The notes beneath the pieces are model-generated. The model saw only the letters and a list, made by a program, of their open reading frames with translations. It was not told the DNA's origin and did no database searches. The position numbers and the translations under genes are program-made. This document shows, one piece after another, positions 43,696 to 52,771 of a stretch of 64,000 nucleotides of DNA (position 1 is its first letter; every line of letters begins with the position of its first letter). Source of the DNA: Constantimarinum furrinae (GTDB lineage Bacteria > Bacteroidota > Bacteroidia > Flavobacteriales > Flavobacteriaceae); assembly GCF_014295415.1 (NCBI RefSeq), contig NZ_CP052909.1:62001-126000 (forward strand), given 5' to 3'.

Positions 43696-44540
43696 TGTCG
43701 CCCAAAAAAAAGAAATCCCCCGAAAAAGAAATGTCCTTTCTGGATCACCTTGAAGAACTAAGGTGGCATTTAATTCGCTCTACAATTGCCGTTGTAGTTT
43801 TAGGGGGCATCGCGTTCCTGGCAAAGGACTTTATTTTTGACGTATTGATATTCGGTCCAAAAAAAGCCGATTTCCCAACCTACAAACTCTTGTGTAAATC
43901 GGCTCGCTATTTGGGTTTCGATAGTTTTTGCTTTACCGAATTACCGTTCAGGGTACAAAGCCGAACCATGGCCGGACAGTTTTCGGCACATATCTGGACT
44001 TCGATTACCGCCGGATTTATAGTGGCCTTTCCATACGTTCTCTACGAGTTCTGGAAGTTTGTGAGTCCGGGATTACATAGAAATGAACGTTCCGGTGCAC
44101 GCGGATTCATAATCGTCGCGTCACTTTTATTTTTCACAGGGGTATTGTTCGGTTATTATGTGGTTACCCCGCTTTCAATGAACTTTCTTGGCAGCTACCA
44201 GGTGAGCGACCAGGTGTTTAACGATTTTGATCTTAGCAGCTATATAGGCTTGGTTAGAGCCTGTGCGTTATCCTCCGGACTCATCTTCGAATTGCCAATC
44301 GTTATTTATTTCCTTACCAAGATTGGAGTGGTCACGCCGCAGATACTTCGCAAATACCGAAAATTCGCTTTGGTGATCGTTCTAATAATTTCGGCTATCA
44401 TTACGCCTCCCGATATCGCGAGTCAGGTGATCGTAGCAATCCCGGTGATCATTCTATACGAAGTGAGTATATTTATATCGAAAGCAGTAGTCAGAAAACA
44501 AAACAAGCGCGCTAGAACTCATGGCAAACAATCCAATTGA
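43695..44540 (+). CDS. tatC: Twin-arginine translocase subunit TatC
   Basis: A 281-residue inner-membrane protein with six helices, the signal-peptide-binding core of the Tat pathway. The N-terminus has MSFLDHLEELRWHLIRS with the conserved Glu; PLSMNFL, the helix SSGLIFELPIVIYFL and IISAIITPPDIASQ follow. The first periplasmic loop carries an insertion with two cysteines (LLCKSARYLGFDSFCFTELP), longer than in E. coli. Translationally coupled to kdsD at its 5' end; its 3' end overlaps the CMD-family gene by 20 bases. Confidence 0.96.
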   Translation: MSPKKKKSPEKEMSFLDHLEELRWHLIRSTIAVVVLGGIAFLAKDFIFDVLIFGPKKADFPTYKLLCKSARYLGFDSFCFTELPFRVQSRTMAGQFSAHIWTSITAGFIVAFPYVLYEFWKFVSPGLHRNERSGARGFIIVASLLFFTGVLFGYYVVTPLSMNFLGSYQVSDQVFNDFDLSSYIGLVRACALSSGLIFELPIVIYFLTKIGVVTPQILRKYRKFALVIVLIISAIITPPDIASQVIVAIPVIILYEVSIFISKAVVRKQNKRARTHGKQSN

Positions 44541-44874
44541 AGAATTTAACGCTTATCGGTCTAAAATGAACGAAAAGCTGTTGGCAGATAATAATAAGAT
44601 CATAAAAAGGATCTTCAATCTTGATACTAACGCCTTTAGTGAAGGGGTGCTTCCGAAGAAAACCAAAGAACTGCTGGGTTTAGGAAATTCTTTGGTACTG
44701 CGATGCGACGATTGCGTGCGATACCATCTGGAAGAATGCTACAAACTCAACATTTCTAAAGAAGAAGTGGTAGAAGCGATGAGTGTTTCTTTACTTATTG
44801 GTGGAACGATCGTCATCCCACACCTGCGAAGAGCCTTTGAATATTGGGAAGCACTGGAGGAAACCAAAAATTAA
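44521..44874 (+). CDS. Carboxymuconolactone decarboxylase family (AhpD-like) protein
   Basis: A 117-residue helical protein of the CMD/AhpD family. The redox or proton-relay motif is [17 protein letters not shown] (CxxC with His three residues after the second Cys), then [21 protein letters not shown]. Enzymatic role cannot be pinned down; such proteins range from decarboxylases to alkylhydroperoxidase partners. It lies inside the kdsD-tatC-lptB gene run and overlaps tatC by 20 bases. Confidence 0.9.
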   Translation: MANNPIEEFNAYRSKMNEKLLADNNKIIKRIFNLDTNAFSEGVLPKKTKELLGLGNSLVLRCDDCVRYHLEECYKLNISKEEVVEAMSVSLLIGGTIVIPHLRRAFEYWEALEETKN

Positions 44875-44933
44875 ATAGTACTTTTATAGTCCCGATTGGC
44901 AAGGATATTGCGAGCACTCAACGAAAATACCAT

Positions 44934-45674
44934 ATGAAGCTAAAAGCCGAAAATCTTATAAAATCCTATAAAGGCCGTAAGGTCGTAAAAGGCATCACCG
45001 TTGAAGTGAACCAGGGTGAGATCGTCGGACTTTTAGGTCCTAACGGAGCAGGTAAAACCACCTCGTTTTATATGATCGTAGGATTAATTAAACCTAACGG
45101 CGGACAAATTTTCCTTGAAGGCACCAACATTACCAAATACCCGATGTATAAAAGAGCGCAGCACGGCATAGGGTATCTGGCACAGGAAGCTTCGGTGTTT
45201 CGAAAACTGAGTGTAGAAGATAATATCTTAAGCGTGCTTCAGCTTACTAAGCTGTCTAAAAAGGAGCAAAACAGTAAAATGGAATCGCTTATAGAAGAGT
45301 TTGGGCTCGGTCATATCCGTAAAAACCGTGGAGATCTTTTAAGTGGTGGAGAGCGAAGACGTACCGAGATCGCACGTGCCCTGGCAACCGACCCACACTT
45401 TATTCTTCTGGACGAACCCTTTGCCGGAGTAGATCCGGTGGCCGTGGAGGACATTCAGCGCATCGTGGCGCAATTAAAGGAAAAGAACATCGGTATTCTC
45501 ATTACAGACCACAACGTACAGGAAACGCTGGCTATTACAGACCGTACCTATTTGATGTTCGAAGGAAGTATCTTAAAACACGGAATTCCGGAAGAACTTG
45601 CCGACGACGAAATGGTTCGCAAAGTGTATCTGGGTCAGAATTTCGAATTGCGCAAAAAGAAACTATTTACGTAA
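44934..45674 (+). CDS. lptB: LPS export ABC transporter ATPase LptB
   Basis: A 246-residue ATPase that powers extraction of LPS from the inner membrane with LptFG. Motifs: [16 protein letters not shown] (Walker A), [18 protein letters not shown] (Q-loop and helix), [16 protein letters not shown] (signature), [15 protein letters not shown] (Walker B) and [12 protein letters not shown] (switch). The ATG at 44934 matches the LptB N-terminus [18 protein letters not shown]. Grouping with kdsD fits LPS synthesis and export. The 3' end overlaps convergent pssA by eight bases. Confidence 0.96.
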   Translation: MKLKAENLIKSYKGRKVVKGITVEVNQGEIVGLLGPNGAGKTTSFYMIVGLIKPNGGQIFLEGTNITKYPMYKRAQHGIGYLAQEASVFRKLSVEDNILSVLQLTKLSKKEQNSKMESLIEEFGLGHIRKNRGDLLSGGERRRTEIARALATDPHFILLDEPFAGVDPVAVEDIQRIVAQLKEKNIGILITDHNVQETLAITDRTYLMFEGSILKHGIPEELADDEMVRKVYLGQNFELRKKKLFT

Positions 45675-46428
45675 TTCTTTCAGGTGTTCTTTCTTTCCAA
45701 AGTAGTGACAATACGATATACAGTAAAATTATCACCGGAATAGCTATATACTGAAGTAGAAGAATAGCAATTATACACAGTGCTAAAAACACATACCGTT
45801 TTACGTTGCTTTTAAAATCCCAACTCTTAAATTTTAAGCCGAACAATTTGATCTCTGAATTCAGTAAAAAACAACTCAGAATCGTTAGACCAAGTAAAAA
45901 CCATTTGTTTAGGAGAACACTTTCTGCTTCAAGGCTATACTGAAAATGCAGTATTAACGGGATGCTCAGGATAAGCATGGCATTGGCGGGAGTGGGTAAC
46001 CCTATAAAGCTAGTCGTCTGACGCGTATCAACATTAAACTTTGCCAAACGATAAGCGGAAGCTACTGCGATAAGAAGACCTACCAAAGGCCAATAACTAA
46101 ACTGTCCGGCACTCCATAACATAGTTTCAGATTCTTCTATAGAAAATGTAAATGGTAAACCCAGCGTCGCTTCCGAAAACAATTGCACCATAACGACAGC
46201 CGGTGCAAGTCCGCTGGTGATCACATCGGCCAGTGAATCGAATTGCAATCCGATTTCGCTCTGTGCCTTCAGTAATCTGGCGGCCAGACCATCAAAAAAA
46301 TCGAAGAATATTCCGAAGAAAACAAAAAAAGCAGCCGTAACAAGATCGCCCGAAACGGCAAAGAGAATAGCAACACATCCACACAATAAATTAAGGGAAG
46401 TGATGATGTTAGGTATCTGTTTTATCAT
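45667..46428 (-). CDS. pssA: CDP-diacylglycerol-serine O-phosphatidyltransferase
   Basis: A 253-residue membrane enzyme making phosphatidylserine, precursor of phosphatidylethanolamine. It has about eight helices and the CDP-alcohol phosphotransferase motif [20 protein letters not shown] followed by LAD, which fits D-G-x2-A-R-x8-G-x3-D-x3-D exactly. N-terminal [17 protein letters not shown] is typical of the membrane-bound (type II, Bacillus-like) enzyme. Convergent with lptB. Confidence 0.95.
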   Translation of the reverse strand: MIKQIPNIITSLNLLCGCVAILFAVSGDLVTAAFFVFFGIFFDFFDGLAARLLKAQSEIGLQFDSLADVITSGLAPAVVMVQLFSEATLGLPFTFSIEESETMLWSAGQFSYWPLVGLLIAVASAYRLAKFNVDTRQTTSFIGLPTPANAMLILSIPLILHFQYSLEAESVLLNKWFLLGLTILSCFLLNSEIKLFGLKFKSWDFKSNVKRYVFLALCIIAILLLQYIAIPVIILLYIVLSLLWKERTPERIT

Positions 46429-46527
46429 ATTAATTGATCAGCAGTGTAAAAATAGCAAACTATTTGCGTCTAAAGCCATATATACACAATATGTGCTTAA
46501 AATTATAGTTTAGTATTCTGTAAAATA

Positions 46528-47622
46528 GTGAGATATTTGCTGAAAATTATTAGCTTGAAGAAGAACGTTTTTTTCGTTTTACTTATCGTTTCAATATCAG
46601 TATCTGCACAAACTGTTCGTAAATATTCCAACGAATTTATGAACATAGGTGTGGATGCCGCTGCTTTTGGGATGGCTAATGCTGTTGTCGCTTCTACCAA
46701 TGATGTTAATTCCGGTTACTGGAATCCGGCGGGACTCGTAAATCTGGAGGATAAACAACTTTCTTTAATGCACGCCTCCTATTTTGCCAATATTGCCAAT
46801 TACGATTATGCCGGCTTTGCCATGCCGCTGGACGACAGAAGCGCAGTCGGACTCTCGGTAATTCGCTTTGGAGTGGACGACATCTTGAATACCACCCAAC
46901 TTATCGACGAACAGGGGAATATCGATTACAACCGTATTAGTTTATTTTCTACGGCCGATTACGGGATCACCTTTTCATATGCCCGGAAGTTACCGCTCGA
47001 CGGCCTTAACTTTGGGATGAACGCCAAGGTAATTCGACGAGTTATTGGTGATTTTGCATCGTCCTGGGGGTTTGGTCTCGACGCCGCCATTCAGTTTGAA
47101 ACCGGAGAATGGAAATTTGGAATAATGGCCAGAGATATTACCACGACTTTTAATGCCTGGTCTATTGATGAAGAGCAATTCGCTACTATTTCGGGAGCTG
47201 TGGAAGGACAGAATCAGGAATTGCCTGAAACAACCGAGATCACCATCCCTAAATTGCAGATTGGGGCAGCCCGGAATTTTGTCTTTCATTACGATTTTGA
47301 GTTACTTGCCGAAGTTGATCTCAACTTCAGATTTGCAGAGACCAACGATATAATTTCTACGTCATTTACCAGTATTGACCCAGCACTGGGGCTACAGTTT
47401 GGCTATATCGATATGATCTTTGTTCGCGCCGGACTGGGAAATTTTCAAAATATTAAGCAATTGGATGGAAGTGAGTCGGTTGGATTTCAACCCAATATAG
47501 GTGTTGGCTTTAAGTACAAAGGCATTCAGGTTGACTATGCACTTACCGATATTGGCGATCAAAGTGCCGCCTTGTATTCTAATGTTTTTTCCGTTACTTT
47601 GGATTGGAGTATTTTCAGGTAA
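46528..47622 (+). CDS. PorV/PorQ-family outer-membrane protein (PorV2-like)
   Basis: A 364-residue exported beta-barrel related to PorV, the T9SS shuttle and lipid-signal receptor. After the signal peptide (ending VSAQ) come YSNEFMNIGVDAAAFGMANA and STNDVNSGYWNPAGLVNLED, the family's N-terminal signature, and the barrel ends in FSVTLDWSIFR. Related to FadL-type barrels. The start is GTG at 46528; a TTG nine codons later is possible. The gene may serve the sorting of proteins like the LVIVD protein at 32339 (inference). Confidence 0.88.
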   Translation: MRYLLKIISLKKNVFFVLLIVSISVSAQTVRKYSNEFMNIGVDAAAFGMANAVVASTNDVNSGYWNPAGLVNLEDKQLSLMHASYFANIANYDYAGFAMPLDDRSAVGLSVIRFGVDDILNTTQLIDEQGNIDYNRISLFSTADYGITFSYARKLPLDGLNFGMNAKVIRRVIGDFASSWGFGLDAAIQFETGEWKFGIMARDITTTFNAWSIDEEQFATISGAVEGQNQELPETTEITIPKLQIGAARNFVFHYDFELLAEVDLNFRFAETNDIISTSFTSIDPALGLQFGYIDMIFVRAGLGNFQNIKQLDGSESVGFQPNIGVGFKYKGIQVDYALTDIGDQSAALYSNVFSVTLDWSIFR

Positions 47623-47661
47623 ATACTTATTTTTAGTCCCTGAATTCTGAACCCTTTTTCT

Positions 47662-48867
47662 ATGATAAAAAAGTTAGTAGTTCTTCTGGTATTCTTCCTG
47701 AACTTTTCGGCATTCCCACAAATTTTTACCCTTTCAGAAGAATCTGAAATAAGCATCCTTACCATCGGTCCCGGAGACAATCTGTACGATAAATTCGGAC
47801 ATAGTGCCTTCAGAGTAAAAGATTTTGCCAAAGGCACAGATATAGTCTTCAATTATGGTGTTTATGACTTCGACACCCCAAACTTTTATACCAAATTCGC
47901 TCAGGGAAAATTGAACTACAGGCTGGCTGTAAGTCCATACCGCCCCTTTATTCAAAACTATATTGCGCAGGATCGCTGGGTTGAGGAAGCAGAACTCGAG
48001 TTGACCTATGCCGAGAAAGTAGCGATCTTTACATATTTGCAGAATAATGCGCTGCCTGAAAATCAATATTATCTCTACGATTTTTTCTATGACAATTGTG
48101 CGACCAAGATCCGTGATGTTTTGGTAGAAGTTTTGAGGGATAAGATTAAATACAATAGTAAGTTTATCGATAAGGAGTATACCTTTAGGGAATTGATCCA
48201 AAAGAATGTACAGGCCAACAGCTGGGGAAGTCTGGGAATGGATGTTGCCATTGGTGCGGTGGTCGATAGAGAAGCCACACCGTGGGAATATCAGTTTCTT
48301 CCCGAATATGTTCAAAAAGCAGCTGCAACGGCTACCATCACTCATTTGGGAGAAAGTCAGCCGCTTGTTAAGAATTTACAGACCATCCATCGCGTGCAGG
48401 GAGAACGGGACAGTTCGGGGTTTTTTATGAGTCCGTTGTTCGTTTTTGGAATACTCGGTCTCATTATTATGTACATCACATACCGAGATTATAAGCAAAA
48501 AACCAGAAGCCGTTATCTGGATGGCACAATTTTCTTTATTACCGGTTTAATAGGCGTCTTTCTATGTTTGTTGTGGTTTGCTACCGACCACACCTCTACC
48601 GCGAACAATTATAATCTGTTATGGGCCTTTCCGCTTAGCCTGTTCTTTTTTACCCTTATCAGTAAACGCGAACCTAAGAAATGGTTAGGCCGCTATGTTT
48701 TTTTATTGCCTCTAATGCTAATAGTATTGATCACACACTGGGTAAGCGGAGTGCAGGTATATGCCATAGGTCTTATTCCTTTGCTTGTTGCGCTTTTTAT
48801 TCGCTATACCTATGTTTTCTCATTTCTAAAGAAACAGCAGGCGCAGGTGGCAGGGATTAACGAGTAG
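47662..48867 (+). CDS. DUF4105 protein with C-terminal membrane helices
   Basis: A 401-residue exported membrane protein. After the signal peptide (to FSAFPQ) the DUF4105 domain (about 25-260) starts with LTIGPGDNLYDKFGHSAFRV and contains DFFYDNCATKIRDVL. About five hydrophobic helices close the protein (270-395). The FGHxAxR and NCATxxR signatures suggest a papain-like/NlpC-type enzymatic core (inference). Function unknown. It lies 39 bases after the PorV-like gene, so the two could share a transcript. Confidence 0.85.
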   Translation: MIKKLVVLLVFFLNFSAFPQIFTLSEESEISILTIGPGDNLYDKFGHSAFRVKDFAKGTDIVFNYGVYDFDTPNFYTKFAQGKLNYRLAVSPYRPFIQNYIAQDRWVEEAELELTYAEKVAIFTYLQNNALPENQYYLYDFFYDNCATKIRDVLVEVLRDKIKYNSKFIDKEYTFRELIQKNVQANSWGSLGMDVAIGAVVDREATPWEYQFLPEYVQKAAATATITHLGESQPLVKNLQTIHRVQGERDSSGFFMSPLFVFGILGLIIMYITYRDYKQKTRSRYLDGTIFFITGLIGVFLCLLWFATDHTSTANNYNLLWAFPLSLFFFTLISKREPKKWLGRYVFLLPLMLIVLITHWVSGVQVYAIGLIPLLVALFIRYTYVFSFLKKQQAQVAGINE

Positions 48868-48880
48868 TGATTAGGATTAG

Positions 48881-48915
48881 TGGTTAGTGGTTAGTGGTTA
48901 GTGGTTAGTGGTTAG
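48881..48915. repeat. Five tandem copies of TGGTTAG
   Basis: TGGTTAG is repeated five times without interruption between the DUF4105 gene and the polysaccharide operon. A preceding GATTAGGATTAG stretch looks like degenerate copies of the same unit. Confidence 0.9.
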
Positions 48916-48944
48916 TGAAAAAGTAAGCACTAATTCTCGCACCG

Positions 48945-49000
48945 TACTCCTGACTCCAGACTCCCAACACCTGACTCCAGACTCCCGACTCCCGACTCCT
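48945..49000. repeat. Eight degenerate tandem heptamers of GACTCCN type
   Basis: Units of 7 bases run TACTCCT, GACTCCA, GACTCCC, AACACCT, GACTCCA, GACTCCC, GACTCCC, GACTCCT, ending at the stop of the sugar-transferase gene. Both repeats in this gap share a 7-base period although the unit sequences differ. Confidence 0.85.
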
Positions 49001-50393
49001 ACTGTCCCCTAAAGAAAATTATGGTACTCAGTGTTTTTATCACAATACTGATATCGAGAAAAAGACTTCTTCGTTTAATATAGTAAAGGTCGTATTGTAG
49101 TTTTTCCAGCGTATCCTCATGAGAGGTACCGTAATTGGCATTCACCTGTGCCCATCCTGTTACCCCGGGTTTCACCAGATGTCGTACTTCATAAAAAGGG
49201 ATCTTTTCTGAAAGTTCTTTCACAAATACCGGTCGTTCGGGACGTGGACCAATCACACTCATATCGCCCTTTATCACATTGATAAATTGTGGGATCTCAT
49301 CAAAACGCGAACGTCTTAAAAACCTGCCGAATTTTGTGACGCGGGTATCCCTCTTTTCGGCATATTGTGCTCCGTCCTTTTCGGCGTCGGTCACCATACT
49401 TCTCAGTTTATATATTCTGAAATGTTTTCCGTTCTTTCCCACCCGAATCTGAGTATAGAACAAAGGACCCCGATTGGCAAAAATATTACCTATCAATATG
49501 ATGGGGAAGATGATCATTCCGAAGAGCAATCCCAGAGCTGAGAACAGGAGATCCAATATCCTGTGGAAGAATAGATATAATTTATTCTGATTAGACCGGC
49601 TAAAAGGGAAATACCGGTAAAAATCCTTATCAACATGCTGAACCGGAACCCTGCGTGTGATCTCTTCATACACCTGAGTATATTCTCTTATGGCCACCCC
49701 ATTTTCCAATAATGATATCAACTGATTATAGAGAGAAACCGTCATACCGTCACTGTGTGGCGTAGCAACCACAATTTCAGAAATAGATCGTTCAGAAACA
49801 GTATTAGCCACATTATCAAGGCTGAATTCTTGAAGTTCCTTTTGATCGTAACCCACATACGCGGAAGATCCGGTATTGATAAAACCAACTACCTTATAAT
49901 TGGGATCCGATTTCTGCAAGGAGGAAATAATGATATCCACATCGTCGGCATTTGCAACCAGCATCACTTTTTTAAAAAAGCGCGGAGCAGAAATTAAAAC
50001 AATATATGCATAGCGCCATACAAATAGCGCCAGGTTAACAGAAATATAAAAATAGATGATCTGTAAACGGTTGGCGGGAAGTTCGGGAGTAAAAAATGGT
50101 GTTAAGAGATAAAATAATACCGTGACTGAGGAAGTAAGAATAATATTCTGCACCACCACTTCAAACTTGCTGGCTTTTTGCAGGTTGTACAATTCAAAAA
50201 TGGTAGCGAATATGGTGAGGTAAATCCCGAGTACGATAGACCACACCCAGTGATCTTTATTGATCTTGAAGTAGTCGAAATTAAAAACGATCCCAACTAA
50301 ATACAGCAGCGCCAATACACTTGCGATATCAAAAAGCCGCAACAGGACTTTCCGTTCGGAAATATCAAAATGAATATTCGACTTCTGAGACAT
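48999..50393 (-). CDS. Polyprenyl-phosphate sugar transferase (WcaJ/WbaP-like)
   Basis: A 464-residue membrane protein that begins repeat-unit synthesis by linking a sugar phosphate to undecaprenyl phosphate. Residues about 15-125 form four to five helices, about 140-260 a Rossmann-like (CoA-binding-like) domain, and the C-terminal half the catalytic domain: NRGPLFYTQIRVGKNGKHF, IYKLRSMVTDAE, LRRSRFDEIPQFINVIKGDM, VIGPRPERPVF and VKPGVTGWAQVN. Last gene of the leftward polysaccharide operon; the sugar may be glucose or another hexose. Its stop lies inside the heptamer repeats. Confidence 0.95.
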   Translation of the reverse strand: MSQKSNIHFDISERKVLLRLFDIASVLALLYLVGIVFNFDYFKINKDHWVWSIVLGIYLTIFATIFELYNLQKASKFEVVVQNIILTSSVTVLFYLLTPFFTPELPANRLQIIYFYISVNLALFVWRYAYIVLISAPRFFKKVMLVANADDVDIIISSLQKSDPNYKVVGFINTGSSAYVGYDQKELQEFSLDNVANTVSERSISEIVVATPHSDGMTVSLYNQLISLLENGVAIREYTQVYEEITRRVPVQHVDKDFYRYFPFSRSNQNKLYLFFHRILDLLFSALGLLFGMIIFPIILIGNIFANRGPLFYTQIRVGKNGKHFRIYKLRSMVTDAEKDGAQYAEKRDTRVTKFGRFLRRSRFDEIPQFINVIKGDMSVIGPRPERPVFVKELSEKIPFYEVRHLVKPGVTGWAQVNANYGTSHEDTLEKLQYDLYYIKRRSLFLDISIVIKTLSTIIFFRGQ

Positions 50394-50427
50394 TGGTTAA
50401 GTTTAGCGCTATAAAAGTAGTAATTAT

Positions 50428-51447
50428 TTAAGCGTCTAACAGTTGAAACCATTTTAGTTTCACTTTCTCCCAATCAAATTCTTCAACTTTCTTACGAGCG
50501 TTTACTGAAATTGTTTGAGCCAAGGGTGGATCATTTACGATCTTCTTAATCGCGATTATAAACTCTGAAGAGTCATTTGGGGCTACCAAAATTCCCTCTT
50601 CCCCATCTTCGATTAAATACGGAACTCCACCTACTTTGGTGGAGATCACAGGTAATCCCAGCGCCATTGCTTCTATCACACTTACCGGGGTATTGTCGAA
50701 ATTGGTAGTATTGATGAACACATCGTATTCTCTAGAAAGGCGTATCCAGTCTTCTTTTGATAGCTTTCCGGTAAAGCGAACAGGTAATTTTTTTGCTTCA
50801 GAAATCGTTTTGCATCGGGCCAATGAACCGTCTTTTTCGGGTCCAACCATACACAATTCGGCATGAATCCCTTCAGAAATTAGCGATTCCAGTACAGTAA
50901 GAGCCAAGTCTGGGTTATAAATTTCGGCAAACGACCGCACCCATAATAATCGCGGACGACATTCCTTGCGAAGAAAAAAAGGATAATTTTCGATTGCAAT
51001 TGTATTTGGAATATAGGTAACATTAGAGAATCCCTGCTTTGTGAATGCATTCAATAAATAAGCCGAAGGGGCGACATTGGTTTTAGCGCCCCCAAACAGT
51101 TTCATACTATGAATTTTACTCTTAACCAATCGGTTAGGGAGATCACCGCCTCTTAAAATAGGAATATAGGGAATTCGCAGTAAACGACACAGATTACCAA
51201 CTGCCACGGCAAAGTAAAAATTCTGAGTGCTGTAGGTATCAATTAATACTGCCGAAGACTTCGTTCCGTACCGCAACACCGCATACAACATATCAAATAA
51301 CCGCAGGATTTTATTCTTTTTTGAGGAAGCAGTATAAACCTGATACCCCTCCTTTTCAAGAAAAGCCCCAAGTGTCTCAATAGAAGTGACCGTAACCCCC
51401 TTTTTTGACAACTTATTCCCTATGTAGAGCAGGCTTTTTCTTTGCAT
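50428..51447 (-). CDS. GT4-type glycosyltransferase
   Basis: A 339-residue GT-B glycosyltransferase. The acceptor half starts KSLLYIGNKLSKKGVTVTSI, and the donor half has PRLLWVRSFAEIYNPDLAL, FTGKLSKEDWIRLSREYDVF and the GT4 EX7E region SVIEAMALGLPVISTKVGGV. The ATG at 51447 is used (a TTG two codons earlier is less likely). The 5' end overlaps the upstream polymerase gene by 35 bases. It probably adds one sugar of the surface polysaccharide repeat; donor and acceptor unknown. Confidence 0.9.
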   Translation of the reverse strand: MQRKSLLYIGNKLSKKGVTVTSIETLGAFLEKEGYQVYTASSKKNKILRLFDMLYAVLRYGTKSSAVLIDTYSTQNFYFAVAVGNLCRLLRIPYIPILRGGDLPNRLVKSKIHSMKLFGGAKTNVAPSAYLLNAFTKQGFSNVTYIPNTIAIENYPFFLRKECRPRLLWVRSFAEIYNPDLALTVLESLISEGIHAELCMVGPEKDGSLARCKTISEAKKLPVRFTGKLSKEDWIRLSREYDVFINTTNFDNTPVSVIEAMALGLPVISTKVGGVPYLIEDGEEGILVAPNDSSEFIIAIKKIVNDPPLAQTISVNARKKVEEFDWEKVKLKWFQLLDA

Positions 51448-52771
51448 ATACAATTGAAATTAATGCCAGACCATAGATAAATGCGGGTGCAGCAATCCGC
51501 ATGGACGAGTGATTGATCGTTAGTAGCCAAAATATAAAGAATGAAAATAAATATACGTTCGATCTGTTCCTCATCCTAAAAACGATAGGGGTAAGCACCA
51601 ATACGACTAAGGATAGTAACCCGAAGATGCCATGTTCCGAAAGTATGCGGCTTACTTCATTATGGGTGGCCGAAAGCCGTCCTGTTTGTTCTAACCGATA
51701 TTCCTTGATCTTTCCTACTCCAATTCCGGTAAAAGGTCGTTCATAGAACGCCTCCAACTCACTGTCAATAAGTTCGGCCCTTCCTGTTGTAATATCCTCT
51801 TTTACCCGTCCCGCGGCATCCTGATTGGAATACCTTTTATCGATCAACCCCAGGGTTGAAAATGAAGTAAACAACCAGGTTACCAGAACAACGCTGCCTA
51901 TCGCTATTACTTTTGGAACCAGTGTGGCTTTATGTTTTAGATCGGCACTGTAAAAGAACACTATAAAAAACACTATCCCGCAAATAGCCGCTGTAATTAC
52001 TCCTCCTCTTGAAAAAGTTACAATAGCGCGGTAACTAACTAATGCGAGCAGTGTAAGATCAATTATATTTACCAGCCGACTTTTTATAATAAACAATCGT
52101 GAGAATAGTATGAACATTCCAAGGCCGAGGATGGTAGCCACTTGATTGGGTCCATAACCCCCCGAAGCCTCGAAGTTAGACTGAGTTCCGGAAAGTACAT
52201 CTCTGATGTTCGGTGTATAGAAATATAAAAAGGCAGTCATGGCAATGATAGGCAACAAGGCCGCCAGCAGTATATGTTGCAGTCGTTCCGGAGACATGCG
52301 CCGGTTGTAACAATACATGGCCGATATAGCCAGACATAAGGGTCCGCTTAAATTAAAACTGATCGCATTAATAAAATTGGATTCGTAATTTAAATTGATT
52401 GCGGAGAAAAGTATACCGGGAACGAGAAAAATAACAAAAAAGGCATAAGGCCACGAGGTTCGCTTAAAACCCTTAAAAAACATCCCCAATACCAGAAAAC
52501 CTATTACTGCATATTTGGCGAATTCGTAAGATATCCCCACGCCACCGGTCATACGTGAAAACACCTCAAAGCCTGTTACATAGGCAGCAGCCAATAATAC
52601 CTCATCGTTTCTGTTTCCGGCATTAAATATTCTGAAAATAAAATAGACGATAATGCCCAGCAAAATAAATTTTGCCGTTCCAACAGCGACAAATACCACC
52701 AACCCCATCACAATATGAATAAGGATCAATTGTAAGTAGGTTACTTTTTTTATGGCCGTGATTCTCTTCAA
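51413..52771 (-). CDS. O-antigen polymerase/ligase-like membrane protein (Wzy_C)
   Basis: A 452-residue protein with 11-12 membrane helices and a large periplasmic loop before the last helices. The Wzy_C/WaaL landmark is RPFTGIGVGKIKEY followed by ATHNEVSRILSEHGIFGL, containing the key histidine. It either polymerises repeat units (Wzy) or ligates them; its place in a capsule-like operon favours polymerase (inference). The start is TTG at 52771, overlapping the previous gene's TGA as TTGA; an internal ATG at about codon 22 would cut into helix 1. Confidence 0.85.
   Translation of the reverse strand: MKRITAIKKVTYLQLILIHIVMGLVVFVAVGTAKFILLGIIVYFIFRIFNAGNRNDEVLLAAAYVTGFEVFSRMTGGVGISYEFAKYAVIGFLVLGMFFKGFKRTSWPYAFFVIFLVPGILFSAINLNYESNFINAISFNLSGPLCLAISAMYCYNRRMSPERLQHILLAALLPIIAMTAFLYFYTPNIRDVLSGTQSNFEASGGYGPNQVATILGLGMFILFSRLFIIKSRLVNIIDLTLLALVSYRAIVTFSRGGVITAAICGIVFFIVFFYSADLKHKATLVPKVIAIGSVVLVTWLFTSFSTLGLIDKRYSNQDAAGRVKEDITTGRAELIDSELEAFYERPFTGIGVGKIKEYRLEQTGRLSATHNEVSRILSEHGIFGLLSLVVLVLTPIVFRMRNRSNVYLFSFFIFWLLTINHSSMRIAAPAFIYGLALISIVYAKKKPALHRE

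Noticed and set aside
44844-44933. N-terminal extension of LptB by 30 residues
   Set aside because: It overlaps the end of the CMD gene and is unrelated to LptB; the ATG at 44934 matches the family.
47734-48345. 203-codon reverse-strand frame inside the DUF4105 gene
   Set aside because: The DUF4105 frame has clear domain motifs, signal peptide and helices; the reverse frame has none.
48881-49000. Possible CRISPR array
   Set aside because: Units are only 7 bases with no spacers and there are no cas genes nearby.
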